Source of the DNA: Coptodactyla brooksi | Taxonomy: Eukaryota; Arthropoda; Insecta; Coleoptera; Scarabaeidae | Direction: 5' to 3' | Length of the DNA stretch: 26,344 bases | Assembly: GCA_033557675.1 (NCBI GenBank) | Contig: JAWQRM010000216.1 | Span: 1 to 26,344, forward strand | Made by a program: the position numbers and the translations under genes | Shown: positions 10,086-18,589 of the stretch, one piece after another | How the letters are laid out: every line of letters starts with the position of its first letter | Position numbering within the stretch: the first letter of the stretch is position 1 | The notes under the pieces: model-generated | Databases searched by the model: none | The model's input: only the letters and a program-made list of their open reading frames with translations | What the model was told of the DNA's origin: nothing

Positions 10086-10565
10086 CAAGATGTTGATATC
10101 TAAGAACGAAGTAAGAAGAATGAGACAAATGGAGTTCAGGTAGAAACAACAGGAAACAGAAAATAGTGAAAGAATTGATGTACCCACATAAAATATCAGA
10201 AACACGAATTCGAAGCGAGAGTGGTAATATGGAACATTTACATAAAGAGTGTTTTGATGTATGGCTCGGAAATGGGGTCACGAAAAGGAAGGAAATACGG
10301 AAAAATTACTGCAGAGAAAGTCTCTGAAGTTATCTACGCACGAATAAATTGTAACGGGACACTTGCAATACAATTAATCATGTGAGTGGTGAGAGATAAT
10401 GTAAATACGAAAGTGTTGGAACATCCACCAATAAATGTAAGATCGAAAAGTAATATTGAATTATATGAAGCAAGTAGGACAGGAAAGATAAAATATGTAT
10501 CAAGATATAATATGAAATATACATTTATGGCATCAATAACGAGACTAAAATATCCAGTTGGGTAG
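10086..10565 (+). pseudogene. LINE reverse-transcriptase C-terminal fragment, right-arm copy
   Basis: It starts near KMLISKNEVRRMRQMEF and continues to WNIYIKSVLMYGSEMGSRKG (about 10224-10284), KITAEKVSEVIYARIN, then after a stop VRDNVNTKVLEHPPINV, RSKSNIELYEASRTGKIKY and MASITRLKYPVG-stop. The IKSVLMYGSE block is the common post-RT motif of insect LINEs. It lacks the RT palm and has in-frame stops. Its inverted partner is 8270-8735. Confidence 0.6.
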
Positions 10566-10694
10566 AAGAGGAAAGGAAAAAAATACTGAAAGTTATTTTT
10601 AAAAATCAGGAACTGGCGAAGATGTTATAGCGATGTTGAAAGTCTTTCTATGAAGATATTAACTTAAATTAGACCTTATGTGTAATAAGAACAA

Positions 10695-11580
10695 ATATTT
10701 TAAAATATATTGTATTTGTAAATACATAAATACATAATAGTTACTATAAATAAGCCATTAAATAAGATACAGCAAAGTTAGCAAATTTCAGACCAATTAC
10801 CTTCTTGAATACAATATAATATTGATATTATTTATCAATATATCATTAATTAATAATTTGGCATAACTTTCTTTAACTTCTTGATTCAGTAATAATTATC
10901 TCAAGAGATATAGACGTTTCCATCTTAAAAGATGTGTTTATCACCTAATTTAGATATTAAAGTTAACTGTTAATGTTAAAATATTAATATGTTTATATAT
11001 TAAAATGTTTAGATATTAAAGTCTCATTTATTAACTGTCAGTTTGACAGTTGATAACGGTAAAGTATCAATATCGTGGATAATGATTTAATGATAACATG
11101 CTAATTCATATTTATAAATTGTTCTATTTTAACAACTTTTTTAAATAACCAGAGGACAATTCAATATACTATTTTTAATAAATAAACTAGTTAATCCTCG
11201 AAGAAATTGTAGATTTTTTGACGATGGTGTATAGTAAGTGTATCATTTTGACACACAGACAGACAGACAGACGTACTGACGACTAGACCAATCCATGAAA
11301 ATATGTTAGTTATTCTTAGAATTGCTTAATTCGTCAGAATATTTAAAAACATGAAAATCGAAATATTTTTTTGGAATACATCACGCTTCCAATACACACC
11401 TCATTTTTAAGGGAAAGTAATAATATCATTTCGATATAACAGAAATGTTTCCGATAATGTTCAGAAGGTACAGTGAACGAACCAAAATATCAGATGTATG
11501 CAAAATGAGCATATATCAGCATGCAATCTATGTTAGCATAGAGAAGCAAGGCATAGTAATTTATTCAAAGAATGAGGTAC
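10695..11580. repeat. Non-coding segment of right arm
   Basis: Diverged reverse complement of 4891-5722, including the CAGACAGA tract at 11259-11276. Unlike the left arm it continues directly (near 10690) into the LINE-bearing segment, which shows that 5733-8178 is an addition to the left arm or a loss from the right. Confidence 0.85.
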
Positions 11581-12233
11581 ATTAATCAAACATAATAAAT
11601 TTTAAATGTAATACGCACCTTCTAGTACGATGAACCAATGTGTGCATAGATTTTTATATGTCATCTTTAGGAATGACCTTTAGCACCTACGTCATAGCTG
11701 CTTGAATGGCTGAAAATCATCATCATAAAAGGATCTTTTCATTGCAATTTTCAGTTTAGGGAACAGAAAATATGCGCACGGTTACATATCAGGGGAATAC
11801 GGTGGGTGGTCAATGATACAGTTATTTTTTAGTCAAAAATTCACTTTTAACGTCTTCTGTGGTAGTGCAGTTATCATGTTTCATCACCAGTTATGGTCAA
11901 ATAAAAAAAATCTGGATCATTTTTAGTAGTTTTAATTAGGTCTTTACAATGCTCAACACGAGCAATTTTTTGGCCGTCATTTATAGCATGTGGAACAAAA
12001 TGTGCACAAACTTTCCTTTTCCCAAATCTTGAGTCAAAATTTGGTCAAAACAGTTTCTCCATTTGTTTTTAATTCTTCAGCTAACATTCTTACAGTAAAC
12101 TTTTCGTTGACAGCACTGATTTCACGGAGTTTTTCTACCAAGATTTTTACGATTTTTGTAAATCGTAATTCGTAAGTCTCAGCGCATCTTTTCCCAGTTT
12201 AAAACAAACTTTAATATTTGCTCTCTGTTCCAT
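11580..12233 (-). pseudogene. mariner transposase relic D (right arm of palindrome)
   Basis: ATG at 12231-12233 begins MEQRANIKVCFKLGK, then CAETYELR joined by deletion to ILVEKLREISAVNEKFTVRM, LAEELKTN, then frame breaks. DPDFF..ITGDET (first Asp) is joined by deletion straight to HDNCTTTEDVK (second Asp) and SEFLTKK. DHPPYSPDM-stop-PC-YFLFPKLKIAMK keeps the third-Asp block (about 11770-11800). The middle of the catalytic domain is missing. Compared with relic B, different parts are deleted: B lacks the third-Asp block, D lacks the stretch between the first two. The arms have therefore decayed independently. Confidence 0.85.
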
Positions 12234-12365
12234 TATGTTTTTATGACATCAACAAAATTTTTACCGTCACTCAAGTGGCTGTAACTTTGTAACCTGTCAG
12301 CATAATTTATATGTTGTCATACTGCATATGATAGTTTTTATGTTAAAGCTTGTGGTCTAGTACCT

Positions 12366-12530
12366 TGAATAAATCAGATTATGGCTTCGACATAAAGAAT
12401 AATAAAATAAGATACATAATATTGGTCATACGTTTTATACGGACGTGAGATTATATGCAGGGAATGATAATCAACTGAGAAACATCTTAAGGCATGTGCT
12501 AAGAATGATCTTAGATATAAAAGAAGCTTG
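12366..12530 (+). pseudogene. LINE reverse-transcriptase palm fragment
   Basis: LNKSDYGFDIKNNKI (12366 on), then after a frameshift TDVRLYAGNDNQLRNILRHV (about 12438-12500), matches the arrangement GYGY-I-NN-I-H-L-YMDDLKLYA-N-QL of insect non-LTR reverse transcriptases. The YMDD-type catalytic core is degraded: the aspartate pair is reduced to TDV. It lies just outside the right palindrome arm and has no counterpart outside the left arm, so it is probably a separate insertion. Confidence 0.5.
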
Positions 12531-12639
12531 TTAGTACGTAAGCCTTCATCAACAACTAACAATAAATTACATAGATATTAAGAAAGAAACTGTGAATGGA
12601 ATAATTTAATAAATTCATTTACCGCTTTGATTTTTTGTT

Positions 12640-13369
12640 TCATACCTGCCATTTCTTGTTCTTTCGGTCATAATAAAATGTAATAATACAGATTTGAAAC
12701 TATTAAATCGATAAATTAGAATTAAACCAATTATCGTAAGCTCCATCCTAAATCATGCATACAGAGAGACATTTACCAAGAAAAGAGGGTTAAAGGGGTT
12801 TTATAAATTTGATAAATGCAAACAAGAAGTAAATTACGTCATTAAGGGAGTGACCTTTTTTAAGGTTTCAAATTCATAATCCTAGCCTTTAAGTTCTTAA
12901 AATGATAGATATCCTAAAGATCTGAAAAATGCGTATAAATATATTTCATTTAAATATTTCAAAATGACTAGCTCTTCTCTTAAATAGAAGTGTTTTAATG
13001 TCATACAGCACAATCCAAATCAGTAGTATTGGCTCTGGGTGGAGCCCTAATAACCCCATTAATACAACAGAAAGCTTTTCTAGTCAAGGATCCTTTAAGT
13101 TTTCTTAAAGTTTTATTATTGGGTAACATTTTGAAGGTGCGATCGATATTATTTTATGCCGCAGTAATTTACACCGTTGCGTGAGCGATTAAATCTCGAA
13201 CGTTTCAGACGTATATTTACTCAATTTCTTGTGTGGTAAGAATGGATACAATCTTGCATTGTAAGCGAATGAATATGCATGATAAGGTATTTCAGGTGCC
13301 AACATAGACAGGTGCTAATATTCTAACTATAGCTTCTATTCCTCCTTTTTATGCGAAATATTCTGTTTG
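12640..13369. other. No gene recognised
   Basis: AT-rich single-copy-looking DNA with no long frame, transposon motif or tandem repeat that I could identify. Confidence 0.5.
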
Positions 13370-13920
13370 TCATGCTAACAGCATGGGACAGTGGAGAATA
13401 ATATTACATATTAATATGATATAAATATTATATCTGAATGCTACCAGCGAATACAACAGTAGTAATACATTATTCATAAACAGTGAATTCAGTAGAACAG
13501 ATTTGCACGCAAATCCCTGTAAACTCACTTTGTCTCCCTTAGTATGATTGAAAGGCAAATGTCGCGTCATAAATTCTGACACGACACCAGACCACGTCGC
13601 AAATCCGGAAGCACCCATTTGAGATAACAAAATTTTAATCGAGACTCGTGTGCGCCCCATGGGTCGCAAAAAACCGGCACAGAAGTGTGTCGTTGGCGGT
13701 CGACGTTGGCAGTAAAAGTCGATATTACAGGTGCCTTTAGTATTGTTTTTAGTGTTCCGACGCCAGGGTGCAGAACTGGTAGTCGTAAAGTGGCGCACTA
13801 GGCTCGGCTGGCTTGCGACCCGTTCAGTTACGGTGATATTTACGATAAATATAAAACCTGAGCAAAGTTGAAACACCTTCCTGCATAATTTGGACATGCC
13901 GGGGTCCTGTTCATATTCTT
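13370..13920 (-). other. CpG-rich island with a long open frame; possible first exon, unproven
   Basis: 13540-13890 is much richer in G+C and CpG than its surroundings. The minus strand is open for 175 codons (13897-13370) with a hydrophobic stretch near the start (FIFIVNITV), but no domain is recognisable and its last third is AT-rich and hydrophobic, as expected of chance translation. A donor-like ACAAA/GTGAGT occurs on the minus strand at about 13535-13525, within the frame. One reading is a 5' exon or promoter-associated island of a minus-strand gene. Another is simply conserved non-coding DNA. I do not call a protein. Confidence 0.25.
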
Positions 13921-14399
13921 TTTACGACTTGCTTTACTCGCTTCTAAAACGACGGGCGTATCATCGCTAAAATAATATGCAATTGACTTGACTTTATGAA
14001 TTTAGACTTAAAAGTTTACTGTAGATTGGCTTCTTGGTCGTAAAGTTAATTTATTCCTTTGATTTCTTAATGCAAGAGTTTAGTTTGAAAGCAAAATAGC
14101 AATTTATGATGTATTTTAAATGCTTAAAATAAAATGCTTAAATGTCAGTGTTTTAATACAAACCGGCGAACGTTTAGAGGTAAAAATAACGAACGTTTGT
14201 AAACCTGAAAATAATATGAAAATTGTCAAGAAATTAAAAACCACTGTGCAGTCACCCAAACATGACGTGTATTTTTTTGCGACTAGTTGGCTTCAAAGGG
14301 CGTATATGCCACTATTTTTTTAATGATCGGCAATGCAAAATAAAAAAAAAATACGGCCCCGTTTTCAAAATACACGTTACAAACAAACCAAACGAAACT
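13921..14399. other. No gene recognised
   Basis: AT-rich. Short plus frames at 14120-14323 and 14262-14465 have no domain, codon character or splice context that would support them. Confidence 0.5.
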
Positions 14400-14830
14400 A
14401 AATGTAATTTACTTCTGGCGGACGCACGTTGTTCCCCGTGTCCCCTCTTTTTTATTAAACAGTGAACAACTCAGTAAGCCGCTGGCACTAACGGGGCGTT
14501 TTAGTAAATATACGAAACGGTGGCGGTGGGGGGGTGCAGAACCGGAACTGAGGAAAATTTAATTTTAGCGTTACACAGAAATTCAAAAGAGAACACGGGG
14601 GTCCGCGCAACCTACGGAAGGTAAGGCCCGCCCTACCGACACGCCAATGAATGAATTTGAAATTTAATATTTCACCCTCTGTTGCAGTTAGGACTGATGT
14701 CGGAAAAGGCGGTATGCATTTTAAAATCCAGTGAAAAAGCTATACCCGGGCCGGAAAAGGGAGGGTAAAATCGCGAAAGTTCATATTTTATCATCCCCCG
14801 GTATTTTACCGGGTCAAACTCATCGCCCGG
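14400..14830. other. GC-rich island with splice-like signals, no recognised product
   Basis: GC-rich patches include CCCGGTA/TACCGGG (hairpin near 14797-14813). On the plus strand a GTAAGG donor-like site (14621) and a pyrimidine-rich acceptor CCCTCTGTTGCAG (ending 14687) would bound a 67-nt intron. One frame stays open across that junction for roughly 50 codons but has no ATG and no recognisable domain. Suggestive only. Confidence 0.2.
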
Positions 14831-15089
14831 GCTCAAATTATTCATTACCTACCTAATAATGGTTGCCTTCCTCTAATGAGAAATTAACGGACTTGCGGAA
14901 AGGTCGAAGACAAGATTTTTTTTTGGGAAGAATACTTAGAAAATGTTTTGTTTTATTAATTTTTGTCGCAAGGAGGAGGAAAATAGAGTATGAAATATTT
15001 TATCCCTTCATAAGTATTTATTAATTGGTTTTCATCAACTGCCATCCAATGTTACCCTTCATTTTCGAAGAATTTTGGGTACCCATTTA

Positions 15090-15200
15090 ATGGACCCGTT
15101 TATTATTGATGGGACATTAAATAGTCAACAATTTCGCGACTTACTTGAAACTCAAATGCTACCAGCTATTCAGAATATTCCTGCAACAGCAGTTAACTAA
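15090..15200 (+). pseudogene. Tc1/mariner-superfamily DDE transposase scrap
   Basis: MDPFIIDGTLNSQQFRDLLE, then TQMLPAIQNI, corresponds to the GPFFIDG-L-N-Y-FLQ-Q-LPAI block between the first and second catalytic acids of DUF4817/DDE-type insect transposases. A stop at 15198 and no recognisable catalytic block on either side leave only this scrap of about 36 codons. Confidence 0.6.
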
Positions 15201-15490
15201 TTTCCGTAATGGGAGGTAATCTTTAGTTGCATGTTTTTACAATATTGTCTATTACGATAATGAGTGAATGTTACCACTACGAGGTGCGATCAAGTAGTTC
15301 CTGGACTAACTCTGTTCATCGAAAACGCAAAATACCGCAGACCGGCACCTATAGATGGCAGTAGGCACATGTCCCACGATACTACGTTGCAAGTTACAGC
15401 GCGCTACATTGTTTAGTTGGTTTGTTATTCACGCTTATGTTAAGGTGCAATTGCGTCTGCAATTTTTACGATGGATAGAAAAACAGATAG

Positions 15491-15686
15491 AAACATTTGA
15501 CAGTTTCAAGTGTTAAATTAACGTTTCGACTGTCAAACTGACATTTCAACTGCCAACTTGACGTTTCAACTATCAAACTGACGTTTGAACTGTCAAATTG
15601 ATGTTTCAACTGTCAAATTGACGTTTCGGCTGTCAAATTGACGTTTCAAATGTCAAGTTGATTTGTAAACTGTCTAATTGACATTT
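15491..15686 (+). repeat. 20-bp satellite array, forward, copy 1
   Basis: About ten imperfect units of GACGTTTCAACTGTCAAATT. The inverse array follows immediately. Confidence 0.95.
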
Positions 15687-15689
15687 CTA

Positions 15690-15858
15690 GTTGAAACGTG
15701 AATTTGACAGTTGAAACGTCAGTTTGATAGTTGAAACGCCAATTTGACAGCTAAAATGTCAATTTGACAAGTTGAAACGTCAATTTTATGGTTGAAATGT
15801 CAGTTCGGCAGTTGAAACATCAGTTTGACATTTGAAACGTCAATTTAACAGTTGAAAC
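15690..15858 (-). repeat. 20-bp satellite array, inverted, copy 1
   Basis: About eight imperfect units of AATTTGACAGTTGAAACGTC, the reverse complement of the forward unit. Together with the forward array it makes a hairpin with arms of roughly 170 bp. Confidence 0.95.
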
Positions 15859-16240
15859 TATTAAATATTTCAGTAAATAACAAGCCAACAACGTAACACG
15901 CTGTAACTTGCAGCACAGCATCGTCAGACCTGCGCCTACTACAGCTAGTCTGGGAACTATTTGATCGCATTCGTACGTAAAACTAACATGTAGGTTTCCT
16001 AATGGTCCATAACTATCTAAACTACTTATGAAATTATTTTTTTTTAATTTGTTAAACGCAGTTGCCAAATTACCATTCTGTTCATCGAAAGTACAAAATA
16101 CTGTAGACTTGCACCGATAGATGGCAGTAGGCACATGTCTCACGATACTGCGGTACAAATTACAGCGTGCTACATTGTTTAATTGGTTTGTTATTCACGT
16201 TTGTGTTAAGGTGCAATTGCGTCGCGCTGCGATTTTTACA

Positions 16241-16320
16241 ATGGATAGAAAAAAAGAACAACATGTGTGTATGTGAAATTTTGTTTTAATCTACAAAAGA
16301 CTGCAACTGAAACATTTGAC
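16241..16320 (+). pseudogene. Start of a mariner transposase gene preserved in the MITE
   Basis: ATGGATAGAAAAAAAGAACA encodes MDRKKEQHV. It continues in shifted frame through NFVLIYKRLQLKHLT, which is the degraded form of the FCFNLQKTATETFD start typical of the mariner subfamily seen in relics B-D. The coding sequence ends exactly where the satellite begins, at AACATTTGAC. Copy 1 has the same ATG at 15471 but lost the following codons. Confidence 0.65.
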
Positions 16321-16752
16321 AGTTTAAAGCGACGTTTCAACTGTTAAATTGACGTTTCAAATGTCAAATTGACGTTTCAACTGTCAAATTGACGTTTCGG
16401 CTGTCAAATTAACGTTTCTATTGTCAAACTTCAACTGTCAAATTGACGTTTCAACTGTCAAACTGATGTTTGAACTGTCAAATTGACGTTTCAACTGCCA
16501 AATTGACGTTTCAACTGTCAAATTGACGTTTCGGCTGTCAAATTAACATTTCTATTGTCAAACTTTTGTTTCAACTGCCAAATTGACGTTTCAATTGTCA
16601 AACTAATGTTTTAACTGTCAAATGGACGTTTTAACTGTCAAACTGACGTTTGAACTGTCAAATTGACGTTTCAACTTTCAAATTGACGTTTCTATTGTCA
16701 AACTTTCATTTCAACTCTGTCAAATTGATGTTTCAACTGTCAAATTGGCATT
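16311..16752 (+). repeat. 20-bp satellite array, forward, copy 2
   Basis: About 22 units of GACGTTTCAACTGTCAAATT. Sub-blocks (units with CGGCTGTC and CTATTGTC variants) recur in the same order, so the array grew by higher-order duplication. Confidence 0.95.
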
Positions 16753-16756
16753 TCAA

Positions 16757-16905
16757 GTTGTAACGTCAATTTGACAGTCGAAACGACAGTTTGATAGTTG
16801 AAACGCCAATTTGACAGCTAAAACGTCAATTTGACAATTGAAATGTTAATTTGACGGTTGAAATGTCAGTTTGATATTTGAAACGCCAATTAAACAGTTG
16901 AAACT
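16757..16905 (-). repeat. 20-bp satellite array, inverted, copy 2
   Basis: About seven inverted units, much shorter than the forward array beside it. The order of variant units resembles the inverted array of copy 1. Confidence 0.95.
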
Positions 16906-17305
16906 GTTTCAGTGAATAACAAGCCAACAATGTAACACGCTGTAACTTGCAGCATACTATCGTCAGACATGTGCCTACTGCCATCTATCGGTGCCAGTCT
17001 GCAAGATTTTAAGTTTTCGATGTACACTTAATCCGGGAACTATTTGATGGCACCTCGTAAGTAAACCTAACATGTAGGTGTGTTTCCTAATGGTTCATAA
17101 CTATTCCTAATAATTTAACCTATGCTTAAATTACTTATCACATTTTTTTTGAATTTATTAAACGCAGTTGCCAAATTTTTTGAAGATTTGGATTAGTAAT
17201 GATTAAACAATAATCGATCAATTGTTTCTAATAAAAATTCAAGTTCAAAGTTGGTGAAGGACGAAAAACAAGACATCAAACGGCACAAACTGACACCTCA
17301 GGTCT

Positions 17306-17316
17306 GGTTCACTTAC
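17306..17316 (-). other. Splice donor of the dpr-like exon
   Basis: GCG/GTAAGTGAACC on the minus strand: a consensus donor immediately after the codon for the last residue of LGDKA, the conserved intron position in front of VSW in this family. Confidence 0.85.
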
Positions 17317-17468
17317 CGCTTTATCGCCAAGCTGCTCGACCCTGCAGTGAAGGAAGGCGGTCTGCCCCATTGCTGTGGTGACATTTCGTGGGACATTAAA
17401 TTCGAAATAGGGATGAATGCTGACGTTGCTATTCAGGATACCGTCGTCTAAATACGAGTCTACGCCAC
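17317..17468 (-). CDS. dpr: Internal exon of a Dpr-family (dpr1-like) immunoglobulin cell-surface protein
   Basis: This 152-nt exon encodes 50 residues, GVDSYLDDGILNSNVSI then HPYFEFNVPRNVTTAMGQT then AFLHCRVEQLGDKA. Dpr proteins are two-Ig, GPI- or membrane-anchored neuronal surface proteins that bind DIP partners in synaptic matching. The PYF-F-VPRNVT-GQT-FLHCRVE-LGDK pattern is the first half of their Ig1 domain; the Cys is the B-strand cysteine, and the next exon should open with VSWIRKRDLHILT. From memory the closest Drosophila paralogue is Dpr1. Two N-glycosylation sequons (NVS, NVT) are visible. On the minus strand the exon is bounded by TTGATATTTCAG before 17468 and GTAAGTGAACC at 17316-17306, with a CTAAC branch candidate at 17491-17487. 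It begins in phase with two codon bases and ends on a codon boundary. The frame is open throughout with no damage, in contrast to all surrounding genes. No other exon of it was found in the window. The long plus-strand frame at 17251-17451 is its antisense shadow. Confidence 0.9.
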
Positions 17469-17494
17469 CTGAAATATCAATTCTGTGTTAGAAC
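17469..17494 (-). other. Branch point and splice acceptor of the dpr-like exon
   Basis: Minus strand TTCTAACACAG followed by TTGATATTTCAG. CTAAC (17491-17487) is about 20 nt from the AG and fits the insect branch consensus. Confidence 0.75.
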
Positions 17495-18209
17495 GTTGCG
17501 AACGCAACGAAAAGTGTACAAAGAGAGCACAAGGATGCACTAAACATCCACAACCTAACCTTACTTATCACAAAATTCTATTGCCCTGTTAACATGTACC
17601 ATATTTATCCACTTTTTTTTAAATTTATTCACCCAGATAGAATATTAAATAATACGTCTGCACGTGCCAATTTTAAATTGTAGTTTATTACTATAGTACA
17701 CGTGATACTCTGGTTTAGACGTGAGGTATATTTTTAGGCGTTATCGACCAGTTCCTGTTAATTAACCGTATCTCGGAAAATTTTAATACGTATATAAATA
17801 GCAAGTGTTTACGATGGCGAAGGTGGATTTTTAATGGCTGGTATAAAGTCCATATATGCACGAACTTTTCTAAGCCACGCTAAAAATATGAAATGAGCAG
17901 TTTTAAAAATAGTACAGAAATTGAATTTGCATGCAACCCACGCCCCACGTCACATGCCGTGGCATGTGCTAACGAATTTAAATAACGTACTTGCAATCCA
18001 TTACATCACTTTATCAATACGATTTTCAGTATTAGTGCTTATAATTATATATAGAGATAGTAATATGTAAGGGTTATTGACCCTTGCTTGTTAAGCAAGT
18101 GTGATCTCTACACAAAAACTAAACAGTATTTGTGGTATTTGGTATTGTTGACAATTGCTTTATGCTTGCAGTGGTTACAGGAGATTAGTTGCAGGTGATC
18201 ATCCAAGTA
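17495..18209. other. Probable intron of the dpr-like gene, no other feature
   Basis: AT-rich, without an open frame. It contains an exact 18-bp palindrome CACATGCCGTGGCATGTG (17951-17968) with an E-box-like CACATG on each strand. This is intron only if the gene continues upstream on the minus strand, which the phase-1 acceptor requires. Confidence 0.5.
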
Positions 18210-18407
18210 TTAATAATCCTCCAAATTCTTAGATCTGTCACGTTTAATCAGTTTTTCAGCTAGATGAAGTGCAGTATTAGTCATATCTGAATTAACTAAA
18301 AATTCCATGTGTTTCAGTGGCCTTGATTCAGAGAAACCCTTATCCAGCAGTTTACTGTGTGTAGGTAGACTTAATATGTTAATACATGTCGGAAATGTTC
18401 GCGACAT
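18210..18407 (-). other. Open frame of unknown origin, possible 3' exon or gene fragment
   Basis: Minus strand, 65 codons: MSRTFPTCINILSLPTHSK, then LLDKGFSESRPLKHMEFL, VNSDMTNTALHLAEKLIKRD, RSKNLEDY-stop. The composition is balanced and protein-like, unlike neighbouring chance frames. Directly upstream the strand reads TTCTAATCAC...GAAGTAATTAG/GAAATG, a plausible branch point and acceptor. TC-x-N-x-L-x-LP resembles the conserved block near the C-terminus of HECT ubiquitin ligases, but the expected GF-x-L-A ending is absent, so this may be chance. It could be a terminal exon, a retrocopy fragment or a transposon gene. Not identified. Confidence 0.3.
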
Positions 18408-18589
18408 TTCCTAATTACTTCAAAACTTATGTGATTAGAATAATTATCTGGGATGGACATATGTTAAAACTGAGCTTATGAGAAATTAAAATGTTATATT
18501 GTTATAACATGTTAAATACAATACGAAATGTTATACAACATAAAATTTATGTTGAATAAATGGTATAATAAAAAGCTTCTTTACTTGCG

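Larger units (their letters stand above)
3951..12303. repeat. Giant imperfect palindrome (inverted duplication) of mosaic transposon DNA
   Basis: Left arm 3951-5722 plus 8178-9154 is the diverged reverse complement of right arm 9646-12303. Landmark pairs: CAGGTTACAAAGTTACAGCC (3957) with 12290s; the mariner relics; the block with AACATAGATTGCATTCTGAT (4943) with 11520s; the CTGT-rich tract (5110) with 11260s; AACTGACAGTTAATAAATGAG (5358) with 11030s; GTATCTTATTTAATGG (5661) with 10760s; ATGCCATAAATGTATATTTCAT (8294) with 10530s; CGACATTTTACGC (8829) with 9970s. Order and inverted orientation hold throughout. The arms differ by substitutions and many indels, and the left arm carries an extra block (5733-8178). 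The loop is about 9155-9645. Confidence 0.93.
15280..17057. mobile_element. mariner-derived MITE enlarged by satellite arrays and a tandem duplication
   Basis: The termini CGAGGTGCGATCAAGTAGTTCC (15280) and the reverse complement of GGGAACTATTTGATGGCACCTCG (17035-17057) are matching inverted repeats flanked by TA on both sides (15278-15279, 17058-17059). The inverted homology runs inward about 200 bp, including GATGGCAGTAGGCACATGTC and its partner near 16965. An internal second right terminus ends at 15973 (TGATCGCATTCG, then TA), so the original element was probably 15280-15973. It was then tandemly duplicated with about 100 bp of downstream flank. Between the termini lie a transposase start codon region and converging 20-bp repeat arrays. 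Confidence 0.85.
15314..17176. repeat. Tandem duplication of MITE plus flank (two diverged copies)
   Basis: Copy 1 is about 15314-16069 and copy 2 about 16078-17176. Both open with CTGTTCATCGAAA and close with AACGCAGTTGCCAAATT. Copy 2 lacks the outermost 34 bp of the left terminus. Copy 2 has a longer forward satellite array and keeps about 60 bp of transposase start that copy 1 has lost. Confidence 0.85.

Noticed and set aside
11990..12175. 61-codon plus frame
   Set aside because: Antisense shadow of mariner relic D.
3951..12303. Large element with long terminal inverted repeats (Polinton-like or integrated virus)
   Set aside because: No integrase, DNA polymerase or capsid-type gene lies between the arms, and the arms themselves are made of older transposon relics.
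15820..16158. 112-codon minus-strand open frame
   Set aside because: It runs through the satellite and MITE terminus; the translation is repeat-derived and lacks any domain.
15490..16905. CRISPR-like array of regular short repeats
   Set aside because: The units are contiguous without unique spacers, imperfect, and switch orientation; the setting is eukaryotic. It is a satellite.
17251..17451. 66-codon plus-strand open frame
   Set aside because: It is antisense to the dpr exon, has a non-ATG start, and its openness is explained by the minus-strand coding sequence.
17555..17570. AACCTAACCTTA as insect telomeric (TTAGG) repeat
   Set aside because: Only a single partial match, no array.
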